From assembly GCA_946480015.1 (NCBI GenBank), contig CAMLIL010000007.1:31295-95294 (forward strand): DNA of 64,000 nt, written 5' to 3'. Position numbers and translations under genes: made by a program. Under the pieces are notes generated by a model that did not search any database, had not been told where the DNA came from, and worked only from the letters and a program-made list of their open reading frames with translations. The DNA is from an uncultured Oxalobacteraceae bacterium (lineage in GTDB: Bacteria > Pseudomonadota > Gammaproteobacteria > Burkholderiales > Burkholderiaceae). This document shows, piece by piece, positions 17,367 through 26,581 of the stretch. The first letter of the stretch is position 1. Each line of letters opens with the position of its first letter.

Positions 17367-19454
17367 ATGAACCAGACATTACTCGTCGAACTGCTGACCG
17401 AAGAACTGCCGCCGAAGGCGCTGGCAAAACTGGGCGCCGCCTTCGCCGCCGGCATCGTCAACGGCCTGAAGGCGCGCGATTTCCTGGACGATTCCAGCGT
17501 CGCCACCGCCTACGCCACCCCGCGCCGCCTGGCCGTCTCGATCACCCATGTGCGCGCCACCTCGCCCGACAAATCGCTGCGCGAAAAAGTGCTGCCGGTG
17601 TCGGTCGCGCTGGACGCCGACGGCAATCCGAGCGCCCCGCTGGCCAAGAAGCTGGCCGCCCTCGGCGTGCCCGGCCTGCCCCTTGACAGCCTGGAACGCG
17701 CCGCCGACGGCAAGGCCGAAAGCTTTTTCTACACCCGCAAGGTGGCCGGCAGTGCGCTGCAAACGGGCCTGCAGGCCGCGCTGGAAGAATCCGCCGCCAA
17801 GCTGCCCATCCCCAAGCTGATGAGCTACCAGCGCCCGGACGGGACCACCGTGCAGTTCGTGCGCCCGGCGCACAAGCTGATCGCCCTGCATGGCCAGGCC
17901 ATCGTGCCGGTCACCCTGCTGGGCCTGACCGCATCGAACCAGACCCTGGGCCACCGTTTCCTGTCCAATGGCGCCGCCTTGAGCATCGCGCACGCGGACC
18001 ACTACGCCGCCACGCTGGAGTCCGACGGCAAGGTGATCGCCAGTATCGCCGCGCGCAAGGAAACGATCCGCGCCGCGCTGCTGGACAAAGCCGGCGCCGA
18101 CCAGGTCCTGATGCCCGAAGCGCTGCTCGACGAAGTCACCGCGCTGGTGGAATGGCCGGTGGTGTACGAATGCCGCTTCGAGGAAGAATTTTTGGCCGTG
18201 CCGCAGGAATGCCTGATCCTGACCATGCAGACCAACCAGAAGTACTTCGCCCTCACCGACGCCAGCGGCAAGCTGCGCTCGCGCTTTCTGATCGTGTCCA
18301 ACCTGGCCACCGACGACGCCCGCCACATCATCGGCGGCAACGAGCGCGTGGTGCGTCCGCGCCTGTCGGACGCCAAGTTCTTCTTCGAGCAGGACAAGAA
18401 AAAGACGCTGGCCTCGCGCCTGCCGCTCTTGACCAATGTGGTCTACCACAACAAGCTGGGCACCCAGGCCGAGCGTTCCACCCGCGTGGCCGGCATCGCC
18501 AGGGAAATCGCCCACGTGCTGGGCTACGACGAACAGCTGGCCGAACGCGGCGCGCTGCTGTCCAAGGCCGACCTGCTGACCGACATGGTGGGCGAGTTCC
18601 CCGAGCTGCAAGGCATCATGGGCACCTACTACGCGCGCCATGACGGCGAAGCCGATGAAGTGGCGCTGACCGCCACCGAGCACTATCAGCCGCGCTTTGC
18701 CGGCGACGCCCTGCCCTCGACCCGGACCGGCACCGCCGTGGCCCTGGCCGACAAGCTGGAAACCCTGGTCGGCATCTGGGGCATCGGCCTGCAGCCGACC
18801 GGCGAGAAAGACCCGTTCGCGCTGCGCCGCCACGCCCTGGGCGTGCTGCGCATGCTGGTCGAAAAGCGCATCGACGTGTCGCTGATCGAACTGCTGGAGT
18901 TTGCCAACAAGCGCTTCAAGGGCATCGCCGGGTTCGCCGATCCGGTGCTGGACGTGCGCGCCTTCATGTTCGACCGCCTGCGCGGCATCCTGCGCGAGCG
19001 CGGCTTCACGCCCAACGAAGTCGAAGCCGTGCTGACCACCCACCTGGACCGCGTGCACGACGTCGTCGAGCGCCTGGAAGCGGTGCAAGCCTTCGCCGCG
19101 CTGCCGGAAAGCGCCTCGCTGGCCGCCGCCAACAAGCGCATCACCAACATCCTGAAAAAGACCGAGGCCGCCAGCGGCGAGGTCAAGGAAGAACTGCTGC
19201 AGGAAGACGCCGAGCGCAAGCTGTACCAGGCCATCGTGCGGGTGCGTCCGCAGGTGGACGCGGCCTTCGCCGCGCGCGACTTCACTGGCACCCTCAAGAC
19301 GCTGGCCCAGCTGCGCGACGACGTCGACGGCTTCTTCAACGACGTGATGGTGATGGCCGAGGACGCGGCCCTGCGCAACAACCGCCTGGCCCTGCTGTCG
19401 CTGCTGCACACCATGATGAATCGCGTGGCCGACATTTCCAAACTGGCCGCGTAA
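17367..19454 (+). CDS. glyS: Glycyl-tRNA synthetase beta subunit
   Basis: This is the beta chain of the tetrameric glycyl-tRNA synthetase, needed for tRNA binding. It has 695 residues, normal for the family. The conserved start [15 protein letters not shown], the segments [33 protein letters not shown] and [20 protein letters not shown], and the helical carboxy-terminal anticodon region ([13 protein letters not shown], here [14 protein letters not shown]) all fit. It is translated just after glyQ and is followed 15 bp later by gmhB, consistent with one transcript. Confidence 0.98.
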   Translation: MNQTLLVELLTEELPPKALAKLGAAFAAGIVNGLKARDFLDDSSVATAYATPRRLAVSITHVRATSPDKSLREKVLPVSVALDADGNPSAPLAKKLAALGVPGLPLDSLERAADGKAESFFYTRKVAGSALQTGLQAALEESAAKLPIPKLMSYQRPDGTTVQFVRPAHKLIALHGQAIVPVTLLGLTASNQTLGHRFLSNGAALSIAHADHYAATLESDGKVIASIAARKETIRAALLDKAGADQVLMPEALLDEVTALVEWPVVYECRFEEEFLAVPQECLILTMQTNQKYFALTDASGKLRSRFLIVSNLATDDARHIIGGNERVVRPRLSDAKFFFEQDKKKTLASRLPLLTNVVYHNKLGTQAERSTRVAGIAREIAHVLGYDEQLAERGALLSKADLLTDMVGEFPELQGIMGTYYARHDGEADEVALTATEHYQPRFAGDALPSTRTGTAVALADKLETLVGIWGIGLQPTGEKDPFALRRHALGVLRMLVEKRIDVSLIELLEFANKRFKGIAGFADPVLDVRAFMFDRLRGILRERGFTPNEVEAVLTTHLDRVHDVVERLEAVQAFAALPESASLAAANKRITNILKKTEAASGEVKEELLQEDAERKLYQAIVRVRPQVDAAFAARDFTGTLKTLAQLRDDVDGFFNDVMVMAEDAALRNNRLALLSLLHTMMNRVADISKLAA

Positions 19455-19469
19455 GCAAGGGAGACCGGC

Positions 19470-20033
19470 ATGAAGATGATCATCCTCGACCGCGACGGCG
19501 TCATCAACCACGATTCGCCGGCGTTCATCAAGTCGCCGGCGGAGTGGGTGCCGATTCCCGGATCGCTCGAAGCGATCGCCCGCCTCAACCAGGCCGGCTA
19601 CCGCGTGGTGGTGGCCTCGAACCAGTCGGGCATCGCACGCGAGCTGTTCGACATGTGCATCCTGAACGCCATCCACCAGAAGATGCACGCCAGCGCGCAG
19701 CAGGTCGGCGCCACCATCGATGCGATCTTCTTTTGCCCGCATGCCGCCATGGACAGCTGCGACTGCCGCAAACCCAAGGCCGGCATGTTCGACGAAATCG
19801 CCAAGCGCTTCAAGGTCTCGCTCAAGGGCGTGCCGACGGTGGGCGACTCGCTGCGCGACCTGCAGGCCGGTTTTGTCAGCGGCTGCGTGCCTTACCTGGT
19901 CCTGACCGGCAAAGGCGCCAAGACCGCCGAAGTGGGCGGCCTGCCGCCTGGCACCCAGGTTTTCGCCGACCTGGCCGAGATGGTCAATTCGCTGCTCAAG
20001 ACCAGTTCCGCAGGCCAGCACATCCCCACCTGA
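19470..20033 (+). CDS. gmhB: D-glycero-D-manno-heptose 1,7-bisphosphate 7-phosphatase
   Basis: This HAD-superfamily phosphatase acts in ADP-heptose synthesis for the LPS core. The 187-residue protein begins MKMIILDRDGVIN, with nucleophile Asp7 and Asp9. The structural zinc site characteristic of GmhB is present as Cys89, His91, Cys97 and Cys99 (CPH....CDC). HAD motif III/IV appears in KPKAGMFDEIA and VGDSLRDLQAG. A ribosome site AAGGGAG precedes the ATG. Heptosyltransferase waaC is encoded about 4 kb away, on the other strand. Confidence 0.95.
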   Translation: MKMIILDRDGVINHDSPAFIKSPAEWVPIPGSLEAIARLNQAGYRVVVASNQSGIARELFDMCILNAIHQKMHASAQQVGATIDAIFFCPHAAMDSCDCRKPKAGMFDEIAKRFKVSLKGVPTVGDSLRDLQAGFVSGCVPYLVLTGKGAKTAEVGGLPPGTQVFADLAEMVNSLLKTSSAGQHIPT

Positions 20034-20077
20034 GCGGCACCCGTTTTTTTTATTCCATCCGTCTTGCGGAGAGTTCT

Positions 20078-20818
20078 TTGCATAACTTCACCCTGTTCCT
20101 GCGTTCCCTGTTGTTCACCGTCGTCATGGCCATTGCGACCGTGATCTGGGCCTGCGTCTGCTTCCTGGCCGCGCCGCTGCCCTACAACAAGCGCTTTTGG
20201 GTGACCTCGCGCTGGAATGTCTTCATCGTCTGGTGCGCCAGGGTCATTTGCGGCATCCGCTACCAGTTCAAGGGCTACGAGAACCTGCCCGACGCGCCGG
20301 TGATCCTGCTGTCGAAGCACCAGTCGGCGTGGGAGACCATCTTCCTGCTGCCGAACATGCTGCGCCCCCTGGTGTACGTGTTTAAAAAAGAAATACTGTA
20401 TATCCCCTTTTTCGGCTGGGGCATGGCGCTGCTGCGCATGATCCCGATCGACCGCAAGCAGGGAATGAATGCATTCAAGCAGGTGGTCGCGCACGGCAGA
20501 CGCCGCCTGGCCGACGGCCAATGGATTATCATGTTCCCTGAAGGGACCCGCATCCCGGTCGGACAGAAGGGCAAGTACAAATCCGGCGGCACCCGGCTCG
20601 CGATCGAAACGGGCACCGTGGTGGTGCCGATCGCGCATAATTCCGGCGAGTGCTGGCCCAAGAACTCCTTCCTGAAGCGGCCAGGATTGATCACCGTCTC
20701 GATCGGCAAACCCATATCGCCCGCAGGCCATACCCCTGACAGCTTGATGCAAGAGGTGGAAAATTGGATAGAATCAGAAATGCGCGTCATTTCGCCCCAC
20801 GCCTACAAAGGTGGCTGA
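20078..20818 (+). CDS. plsC: 1-acyl-sn-glycerol-3-phosphate acyltransferase (PlsC family)
   Basis: This 246-residue membrane enzyme transfers an acyl chain to lysophosphatidate. It has an amino-terminal hydrophobic helix (LFTVVMAIATVIWACVCFLA), the acyltransferase motif I variant KHQSAWE (His-x4-Glu in place of the usual Asp) and motif III FPEGTR. The start is judged to be TTG at 20078, because GGAGAG lies about 7 bases upstream and LHNFTLFLRSL follows; no ATG exists before MAIATVIW. The 3' end overlaps the next gene by 55 bp. Confidence 0.9.
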   Translation: MHNFTLFLRSLLFTVVMAIATVIWACVCFLAAPLPYNKRFWVTSRWNVFIVWCARVICGIRYQFKGYENLPDAPVILLSKHQSAWETIFLLPNMLRPLVYVFKKEILYIPFFGWGMALLRMIPIDRKQGMNAFKQVVAHGRRRLADGQWIIMFPEGTRIPVGQKGKYKSGGTRLAIETGTVVVPIAHNSGECWPKNSFLKRPGLITVSIGKPISPAGHTPDSLMQEVENWIESEMRVISPHAYKGG

Positions 20819-21759
20819 GCGATCTCAGTGCCCTGATCCGCGCATCGGCGCCGCAGCAAAACGAAACTTCACCCAAAATCAACGGCCAACAACTCGAATT
20901 ATTCGCGCAGGACTTCTTCGCGGCGCTTGAACCGGCCGCCAAGGCACCGCCTTCCCAGCCGCTGTTCAAGGCGCCGCCTTCTCCACCGCGTGTGGTTTTC
21001 CCAACACCTCCCCGTGCTCCCGATGCGCCGCCGCTGCGCCGCATCCAGCTCGGACAGCACACGGTCGAATTCGAGCTGCGCCGCTCCAGCCGCCGCTCGA
21101 TCGGCTTCATGATCGACGACGACGGCCTGCGCGTGACCGCGCCGCGGCGCCTGACGCTGGCCGAGATCGACAATGCGGTACGCGCCAAGCAGCGCTGGAT
21201 CGTCAATAAGCTGTTCGAACGGGTCGAGCGGCGCGAAAAGCGCAATCAAAAGCCGCCGGTGCAATGGGTGGACGGGGCCGAGCTGCCGTATCTGGGGGGC
21301 CAGATCACCCTGCGCCTGATCGAGGCGCCGCGCAGCCGCTGCGAATTCGATCCGGTGCTGCGCCAGCTGACCGTGGGGGTGGTGCCGGGGCTGTCGGAGG
21401 CGCAGCTGCAGGAACGCGTGCGCCTGTGGTTCCAGGGCGAGGCCAGGCGGGTGTTCACCGAGCGCATGGAGCTGTACGCCCCGCGCCTTGGCGTCAGCTA
21501 CCGCAACATGGCGCTGTCGTCGGCCGGCACGCGCTGGGGTTCCTGCACCATCGAGGGCAATATCCGTCTGAATTGGCGCCTGATCCATTACGCCCTGCCG
21601 CTGATCGACTACGTGGTCGCGCACGAACTGGCGCACCTTCTCGAGATGAACCACAGCGCGCGCTTCTGGGCCGCGGTGGAGTCGGTGTTTCCGGATTACG
21701 ACGGGGCCAAGACGGCGCTGAGAAAGCGCTCGCTGGAGATGCCCGTCATATTCAGTTAG
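20764..21759 (+). CDS. YgjP-like zinc metallopeptidase
   Basis: This is a 331-residue cytosolic protein of the YgjP/DUF45 metallopeptidase family. The catalytic zinc motif is HELAH (287-291) with a third ligand His297 in MNHSARFW; Trp-Gly in TRWGSC (257-261) and RLNWRLI are also conserved. About 90 proline- and glutamine-rich residues precede the domain, longer than in E. coli YgjP. The start is TTG at 20764, well placed after AAGAGGTGG and lying within plsC; the first in-frame ATG is codon 116, too late. It overlaps the convergent YcxB-like gene by 8 bp. The substrate is unknown. Confidence 0.86.
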   Translation: MDRIRNARHFAPRLQRWLSDLSALIRASAPQQNETSPKINGQQLELFAQDFFAALEPAAKAPPSQPLFKAPPSPPRVVFPTPPRAPDAPPLRRIQLGQHTVEFELRRSSRRSIGFMIDDDGLRVTAPRRLTLAEIDNAVRAKQRWIVNKLFERVERREKRNQKPPVQWVDGAELPYLGGQITLRLIEAPRSRCEFDPVLRQLTVGVVPGLSEAQLQERVRLWFQGEARRVFTERMELYAPRLGVSYRNMALSSAGTRWGSCTIEGNIRLNWRLIHYALPLIDYVVAHELAHLLEMNHSARFWAAVESVFPDYDGAKTALRKRSLEMPVIFS

Positions 21760-22285
21760 CGCTGCCGGCGCGGTGCGCTGCGCGCAAAACCGCGCCGAAA
21801 TGGTCCATCGCCCGCATCTGCTCGGCGTTGAGGCAGCGGTAGGGAATCGGCAGGGTGCCGCGCTTGAGGACCATCATGTAGCCCGGCGAATAGCGCCGGA
21901 TCGCGCTCACGTCCGTCCACGGGACCAGGGTCACGCCGGTGCCGTTGGCCCGCACGATGCCATGTTCGTCGATGGTGAAATCGTACAGATGGCGCGAGCG
22001 CCGCTGAACAAAAAAATTGAAGGCGGCGCCCCAGGTGCTCCTGGCCGTCATCCACAGGGCGGTCATGCCGCCGACACGGCGCCGGCGAATCAGGTAGCCG
22101 CTGTGCTGCCACATGAAGACGGTGTATTCGGCCAGCGAATAGCGCACCTTGAAGGCGAGCGCGCCGATAGCGAGTGCGGCGCCGCCTGAACCGCCGTGAA
22201 CCGGGGCCGGACCAGGGCGTTCGCGCTGCATGATGGGAGCGCCCGGCGAACCACCGCCAACGCGCTTTGGATTGAACCAGAACAT
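21752..22285 (-). CDS. YcxB-like membrane protein
   Basis: This is a 177-residue protein with one or two hydrophobic segments (about 30-60) followed by a carboxy-terminal domain resembling YcxB: FTIDEHGIVRANGTGVTLVP, WTDVSAIRRYSPGYMMVL and TLPIPYRCLNAEQM. Function is unknown for the family. The ATG at 22285 follows GGGGAAG. It lies 38 bp downstream of waaA in the same direction, so it may ride on the LPS-core transcript. Its stop overlaps the convergent YgjP-like gene by 8 bp. Confidence 0.68.
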   Translation of the reverse strand: MFWFNPKRVGGGSPGAPIMQRERPGPAPVHGGSGGAALAIGALAFKVRYSLAEYTVFMWQHSGYLIRRRRVGGMTALWMTARSTWGAAFNFFVQRRSRHLYDFTIDEHGIVRANGTGVTLVPWTDVSAIRRYSPGYMMVLKRGTLPIPYRCLNAEQMRAMDHFGAVLRAAHRAGSAN

Positions 22286-22323
22286 GGACTTCCCCTTTTT
22301 CTTATGGAGTCCATGGTACCAAA

Positions 22324-23583
22324 CTAGTGCAGGAAAGGCCGTAACATGCCAACCGTGCGCAGGGTTGCGCCACGGTGTTGATTGGAAAACGCAACACCGC
22401 GCTCGCCCATGGCCGCGCGCGCACCATCATCGGCCAGCAAACGCGCCGCTTCGGCAAAAAGGGCCGCGCCATCGGCGATGCGCAGCGCCGCGCCGGCAGC
22501 GGTGGCTTCTTCTGTCACCTGGGAAAAATTGAAAGTATGGGGGCCAATCAGCACCGGCTTGCCAAGCGCGCACGCTTCGATCAGGTTCTGCCCGCCCAGC
22601 GGCAACAGCGATCCGCCGATGAACGCCAGGTCGCTGGCGGCATAGTAGGCGAACATCTCGCCCATCGAGTCTCCCAGCAGCACCTGGCTGGCCACGGCAC
22701 CGTCGAGCTGCGAACGGCGCTGCACGGTGAGGCCGCGCGCGCCGGCCAGCTGCGCCACTTCGTCGAAGCGCTGCGGGTGGCGCGGCACGATCAGCAGCAG
22801 CAGGTCCGGCGGCAGGCCGCGCGCGCCCTGCAAGGCGTCGAGGATCAGGCTTTCCTCCCCTTCGCGGGTACTGGCGCACAGCAGGACCGGGCGCGCGCCG
22901 ATCCGTTCGCGCAGCCAGGCGCCGGTCTGCAAGGCGGCCGGCGGCACCACCACGTCGAACTTGATGCTGCCGGTGACCGCGACGCGGGGCGCGCCCAGCG
23001 AACGGATGCGCTGTGCGTCGGCCTCGGTCTGCGCCGCCACCAGCGCGATGGCGCGGGCGGCATCGACCATCAGGCGGCCGAAGCGCCGGCCGCGCCGCAG
23101 CGAGCGTTCCGACAGGCGCGCGTTGACCAGGGCGACCGGCACGCGGCCCTGGCAGGCCGCGATCAGGTTAGGCCATACCTCGGTCTCCATCAGGATGCAG
23201 ATGCGCGGATCGAAGTGGCGCAGGAAGCGCCTGACCATGATCCGGGTGTCGTAGGGCAGGTAAGCCTGCACCAGCCGGTCGCCGTGTTTGCCGAACAGGG
23301 CATGGCCGGTGGCGCGCCCGGTCGGGGTCATGTGGGTCAGCACGATGCGGCTGGCCGGCCAGGCCTGCATCAGCGCGTCGATCAACGGTTCGGCCGCGCG
23401 CGTTTCGCCCACCGAGACGGCGTGCACCCAGATGCTGTGGCGCGCCTCGATGGCCTTGCCGTAAAAGCCCAGCCGCTCGGCCCAGTGGCGGCGATAACCG
23501 GGCTCCTTGAAGCCGCGCCACCACAGGCGCGCCAGCACCAGCGGCATACCAAACCACCACAGCGCCGTATAAAGTAGCCGCAT
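22324..23583 (-). CDS. waaA: 3-deoxy-D-manno-octulosonic acid transferase
   Basis: WaaA (KdtA) transfers Kdo from CMP-Kdo to lipid A precursor at the inner membrane. The 419-residue protein has an amino-terminal anchor helix, the acceptor-domain signature HAVSVGETRAAEPL with catalytic Glu60, and the GT-B carboxy-terminal half (VTGSIKFD, GGSLLPLGGQNLIEACALGK). Its ATG overlaps the waaC stop (TGATG), so the two are translationally coupled. The neighbours waaC and phosphomannomutase fit LPS-core assembly. Confidence 0.97.
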   Translation of the reverse strand: MRLLYTALWWFGMPLVLARLWWRGFKEPGYRRHWAERLGFYGKAIEARHSIWVHAVSVGETRAAEPLIDALMQAWPASRIVLTHMTPTGRATGHALFGKHGDRLVQAYLPYDTRIMVRRFLRHFDPRICILMETEVWPNLIAACQGRVPVALVNARLSERSLRRGRRFGRLMVDAARAIALVAAQTEADAQRIRSLGAPRVAVTGSIKFDVVVPPAALQTGAWLRERIGARPVLLCASTREGEESLILDALQGARGLPPDLLLLIVPRHPQRFDEVAQLAGARGLTVQRRSQLDGAVASQVLLGDSMGEMFAYYAASDLAFIGGSLLPLGGQNLIEACALGKPVLIGPHTFNFSQVTEEATAAGAALRIADGAALFAEAARLLADDGARAAMGERGVAFSNQHRGATLRTVGMLRPFLH

Positions 23584-24563
23584 CAGGCCGCGCCCAGCAG
23601 TGCGCGCGCCGCGGCGATCACCTGGTCGGCCGAAGGCGGCGCGCCCTGCTCACCCAGGTTGACGATGCGCGGCGACCAGTTGCCTTCGGTTTTCCACCGG
23701 GGCGAGTCGGCGTAGATTTCCACGGTCGGGCGCACGAAGGCGGCGGCGATGTGGGTCAGGCCGGTGTCGACGCCGACCGCCAGCGCGGCATGGCACGCCA
23801 GTTCCACCGCATCGTCCATCGAGAGTTTGGGCAACACCTGGGCGTTCGGCATGGCGGCGGCAAGCTGCCCGGCATCGCGCTGTTCGGCGGGCGAGCCCCA
23901 GGCCAGCAATACCGGCATGGGTGCCAATGCGGCGCCCAGGGCGATCCAGTTCGCCGGCGCCCACTTCTTGGCGGCGCGCGCGGTTCCGTGGAAGAACACC
24001 GCATACGGCTCGGCCGGCAGCCAGTGCGGCCTGGGACCGTCGCCGGGCGCGGGCAGGCCGAAATCGGGCGGCGCGTCGAGGGTATAGCCGAGCGCCCTGG
24101 CGGCCACCATGCGCCCGCGCGCGACCGCGTGGGTGCGCGGATCGAGCGGGATCGACAGGGTATGGAAGATGCGCGAGATGCCTTCGTACCCGGAGCCTTC
24201 GCTGCCGTTGGCCAGGCCGACCTTGCGCCCGCCCGGGCGCACCCGCGCCGCGCCCATGATCACGCCGGTCTTGAGCAGGCCCTGGGTGTCGAACACGTAG
24301 TCGTACTGCTCTTCGCGCAGGGTGCGGAAGAAGGCGCCGATCTCGCGCCGGGTGGCCGCCTGGCCCAGGCTCTTGCGCCAGCGCCGCAGCGCCCAGGGGA
24401 TGATCTTGCGCACGTGCCGATTGCGCCGCACCAGGCTGACGTAGCCCTCCTCCACCACCCAGTCGATGGTGGCCTCGGGATGGTGGCGCAGGATATCGGC
24501 CACCATCGGCAGGTTGTGCAGCACGTCGCCCAGCGACGAGACCCGCACCAGCAGGATCTTCAC
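23583..24563 (-). CDS. waaC: LPS heptosyltransferase I
   Basis: WaaC adds the first L-glycero-D-manno-heptose to Kdo2-lipid A. The 326-residue GT9 family enzyme begins MKILLVRVSSLGDVLHNLPM, the heptosyltransferase signature, and has the donor-site region AVGVDTGLTHIAAAFVRPTV, including the conserved DTGL.H. The start codon is GTG at 24563, one base after the preceding stop. It overlaps waaA at its 3' end by one base. It acts downstream of gmhB (19470-20033) in the same pathway. Confidence 0.95.
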   Translation of the reverse strand: MKILLVRVSSLGDVLHNLPMVADILRHHPEATIDWVVEEGYVSLVRRNRHVRKIIPWALRRWRKSLGQAATRREIGAFFRTLREEQYDYVFDTQGLLKTGVIMGAARVRPGGRKVGLANGSEGSGYEGISRIFHTLSIPLDPRTHAVARGRMVAARALGYTLDAPPDFGLPAPGDGPRPHWLPAEPYAVFFHGTARAAKKWAPANWIALGAALAPMPVLLAWGSPAEQRDAGQLAAAMPNAQVLPKLSMDDAVELACHAALAVGVDTGLTHIAAAFVRPTVEIYADSPRWKTEGNWSPRIVNLGEQGAPPSADQVIAAARALLGAA

Positions 24564-24564
24564 T

Positions 24565-25947
24565 TTAGAACGGCAGCTGCGCGTCGGGTTTGGCCGCCAC
24601 GATCACACGGCGGAACTCGGCCTGGATGCGGCGCAGCGCTTCCGGGGTCTCGGCCTCAAAGCGCATCACCACCACCGGAGTGGTGTTGGACGAACGCGCC
24701 AGGCCGAAGCCGTCGGCGTATTCCACCCGCAGGCCGTCGATGTCGATGATGCGCTCGGCGCCCTCGAATGTGGCGCCGGTGCGCAGCGCTTCGATCAGGG
24801 TCACGCTTTCGCCCTCGGCCAGGTGCAGGTGCAGTTCGGGCGTGCTGTCGGACTGCGGCAGCGCGTTCAGCAGGGCCGACGGGTCGGCCACGCGGGTCAG
24901 CAGTTCGAGCAGGCGCGCGCCCGAGTACAGGCCGTCGTCGAAGCCGTACCAGCGGTCCTTGAAGAAGATATGGCCGCTCATTTCGCCGCCCAGCGGGGCG
25001 CCGGTCTCGCGCAGCTTGGCCTTGACCAGCGAGTGGCCGGTCTTCCACATCAGCGGCTGGCCGCCGTGCCTGGCGATGTAGGGCGCCAGATGGCGCGTGC
25101 ACTTGACGTCGTACAGGATCTGCGCGCCGGGGTTGCGCGACAGGACGTCGGCGGCGAACAGCATCATCTGGCGGTCTGGATAAATGATCTGGCCATCCTT
25201 GGTGACCACGCCCAGGCGGTCGCCGTCGCCGTCGAAGGCCAGGCCGATTTCGGCGTCGCTCTCGCGCAGGCAGGCGATCAGGTCCTGCAGGTTTTCCGGG
25301 TGGGCCGGATCAGGATGGTGGTTCGGGAAGGTGCCGTCGACTTCGCAGAACAGTTCGATCACCTCGCAGCCCATCCCGCGGAACAGGTCGCCCGCGAATG
25401 CGCCGGCCACGCCGTTGCCGCAGTCGACCGCCACCTTGATCGGGCGGGCGATCCTGACGTCGCCGATGATGCGCTGCAGGTAGGCCGCGCGGATGTCGTG
25501 GGTGCTGTAGCTGCCCGGCGTGGCGGCGCTGCTGCCGTCATGCGCTTCGATGCTGCGGTACAGCGCCTGGATGGTCTCGCCGTGGATCGCTTCGCCGGCC
25601 AGCACCATCTTGAAGCCGTTGTAGTTGGGCGGGTTGTGGCTGCCGGTGACCATGATGCCCGAGGTCGCGCCCAGCTCGTGGGTGGCGAAATACACCATCG
25701 GGGTGGCCACCAGGCCCAGGTCGATCACGTCCACGCCCGCCGCCTGCAAGCCTTGCGCCAGCGCCGCAGCCAGTTCCGGGCCGGACAGGCGGCCGTCGCG
25801 CCCGATCACGACCTTGCGTTCGCCCTTGGCCAGCGCCGCCATGCCGAACGCATGGCCGATCCGGCGGGCGACGCCGGCATCCAGGGTGCTGCCGATGACG
25901 CCACGAATATCGTAGGCCTTGAAGATCGATTTGGACAGAGCAAGCAT
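24565..25947 (-). CDS. manB: Phosphomannomutase/phosphoglucomutase (AlgC/ManB type)
   Basis: This 460-residue alpha-D-phosphohexomutase interconverts hexose 1- and 6-phosphates for surface polysaccharides. The amino-terminal AYDIRGVIG motif, active-site phosphoserine Ser103 in TGSHNPPNYNG, metal-binding Asp239, Asp241 and Asp243 (FDGDGDR), and the sugar-binding GGEMSGH are all intact. The ATG at 25947 follows CAGG. It leads the manB-waaC-waaA set with essentially no gap to waaC. Preference for mannose versus glucose phosphates cannot be read from the sequence. Confidence 0.95.
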   Translation of the reverse strand: MLALSKSIFKAYDIRGVIGSTLDAGVARRIGHAFGMAALAKGERKVVIGRDGRLSGPELAAALAQGLQAAGVDVIDLGLVATPMVYFATHELGATSGIMVTGSHNPPNYNGFKMVLAGEAIHGETIQALYRSIEAHDGSSAATPGSYSTHDIRAAYLQRIIGDVRIARPIKVAVDCGNGVAGAFAGDLFRGMGCEVIELFCEVDGTFPNHHPDPAHPENLQDLIACLRESDAEIGLAFDGDGDRLGVVTKDGQIIYPDRQMMLFAADVLSRNPGAQILYDVKCTRHLAPYIARHGGQPLMWKTGHSLVKAKLRETGAPLGGEMSGHIFFKDRWYGFDDGLYSGARLLELLTRVADPSALLNALPQSDSTPELHLHLAEGESVTLIEALRTGATFEGAERIIDIDGLRVEYADGFGLARSSNTTPVVVMRFEAETPEALRRIQAEFRRVIVAAKPDAQLPF

Positions 25948-26135
25948 AGGGACCTGAAAATGGGTGAAGTGGGAAAAGCCGCGGCGCAGGCGTACTCCTG
26001 GCGGACAGTCTGGGCAAACGTCGGGAAAATCAAACAGACACCGAGCAAAAATGCATCGGGTGATATTGTAGCGGCAAGCCGGGCCGTTGGGAAATGCAGG
26101 CCTGTTTGCCTGGCCGCTAGCGCGGAGGTATTACC

Positions 26136-26181
26136 GGGGTCCTCGAAACACCTACTGCGCGGCGCAATTTTCGAGGTCCCC
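26136..26181. repeat. Long nested hairpin between hns and manB
   Basis: Arms at 26136-26148 and 26169-26181 (GGGGTCCTCGAAA / TTTCGAGGTCCCC) match at 12 of 13 positions. The loop holds a second palindrome (TGCGC-G-GCGCA). It lies about 15 bp downstream of the hns stop and about 190 bp upstream of manB. No T tract follows on either strand, so a classical terminator is unlikely. A regulatory RNA structure or a protein site is possible. Confidence 0.55.
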
Positions 26182-26193
26182 TGGCGCTGGCGC

Positions 26194-26505
26194 TTATACG
26201 CGCAGCTTGTCGAGCGACTTGCCGCCGTCGACCCATTCCTTGACCCATTTCGGCTGGCGCCCACGGCCAGTCCATTGCTGGGCGGCATTGTCGGGATTGC
26301 GGTAACGAACTGCCACGGTACCGGTCTTGGCGCCGCGCGCGCCAGTGGCGATCAGGTCTTTTAACGGAACCCCGACGCTTTGGGCAATGGCCAGAATCTG
26401 TTCACGCGCTTTCGCTACTTCCTGGTGCTCGCGTTTTTTCATTTCCTGTTTGATTTGATCCTGCAGGTTGCGCAGATCACCAAGAGACATATTTGACAGA
26501 TCCAT
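26194..26505 (-). CDS. hns: H-NS family nucleoid-associated protein
   Basis: This small DNA-binding protein has 103 residues from the second ATG (26505) or 104 from the first (26508). It has an amino-terminal coiled-coil oligomerisation region (MSLGDLRNLQDQIKQEMKKR) and the carboxy-terminal H-NS domain (VRYRNPDNAAQQWTGRGRQP then KWVKEW). The QWTGRGRQP segment is the AT-hook-like loop that contacts the minor groove, and this form is typical of beta-proteobacterial H-NS/BpH3 proteins. GAGGA lies upstream; its spacing suits the second ATG better. It probably silences AT-rich genes. Confidence 0.94.
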   Translation of the reverse strand: MDLSNMSLGDLRNLQDQIKQEMKKREHQEVAKAREQILAIAQSVGVPLKDLIATGARGAKTGTVAVRYRNPDNAAQQWTGRGRQPKWVKEWVDGGKSLDKLRV

Positions 26506-26581
26506 CATCGTTCCTCAAAAAGGTAGTTGAAACAAAATAAGTGAATTCTCACCAATTGTCGCAATATACTACATTTGCGGG

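Noticed and set aside
17379..20021. An 880-codon open frame on the minus strand opposite glyS and gmhB.
   Set aside because: Same antisense effect; glyS and gmhB on the + strand are unambiguous.
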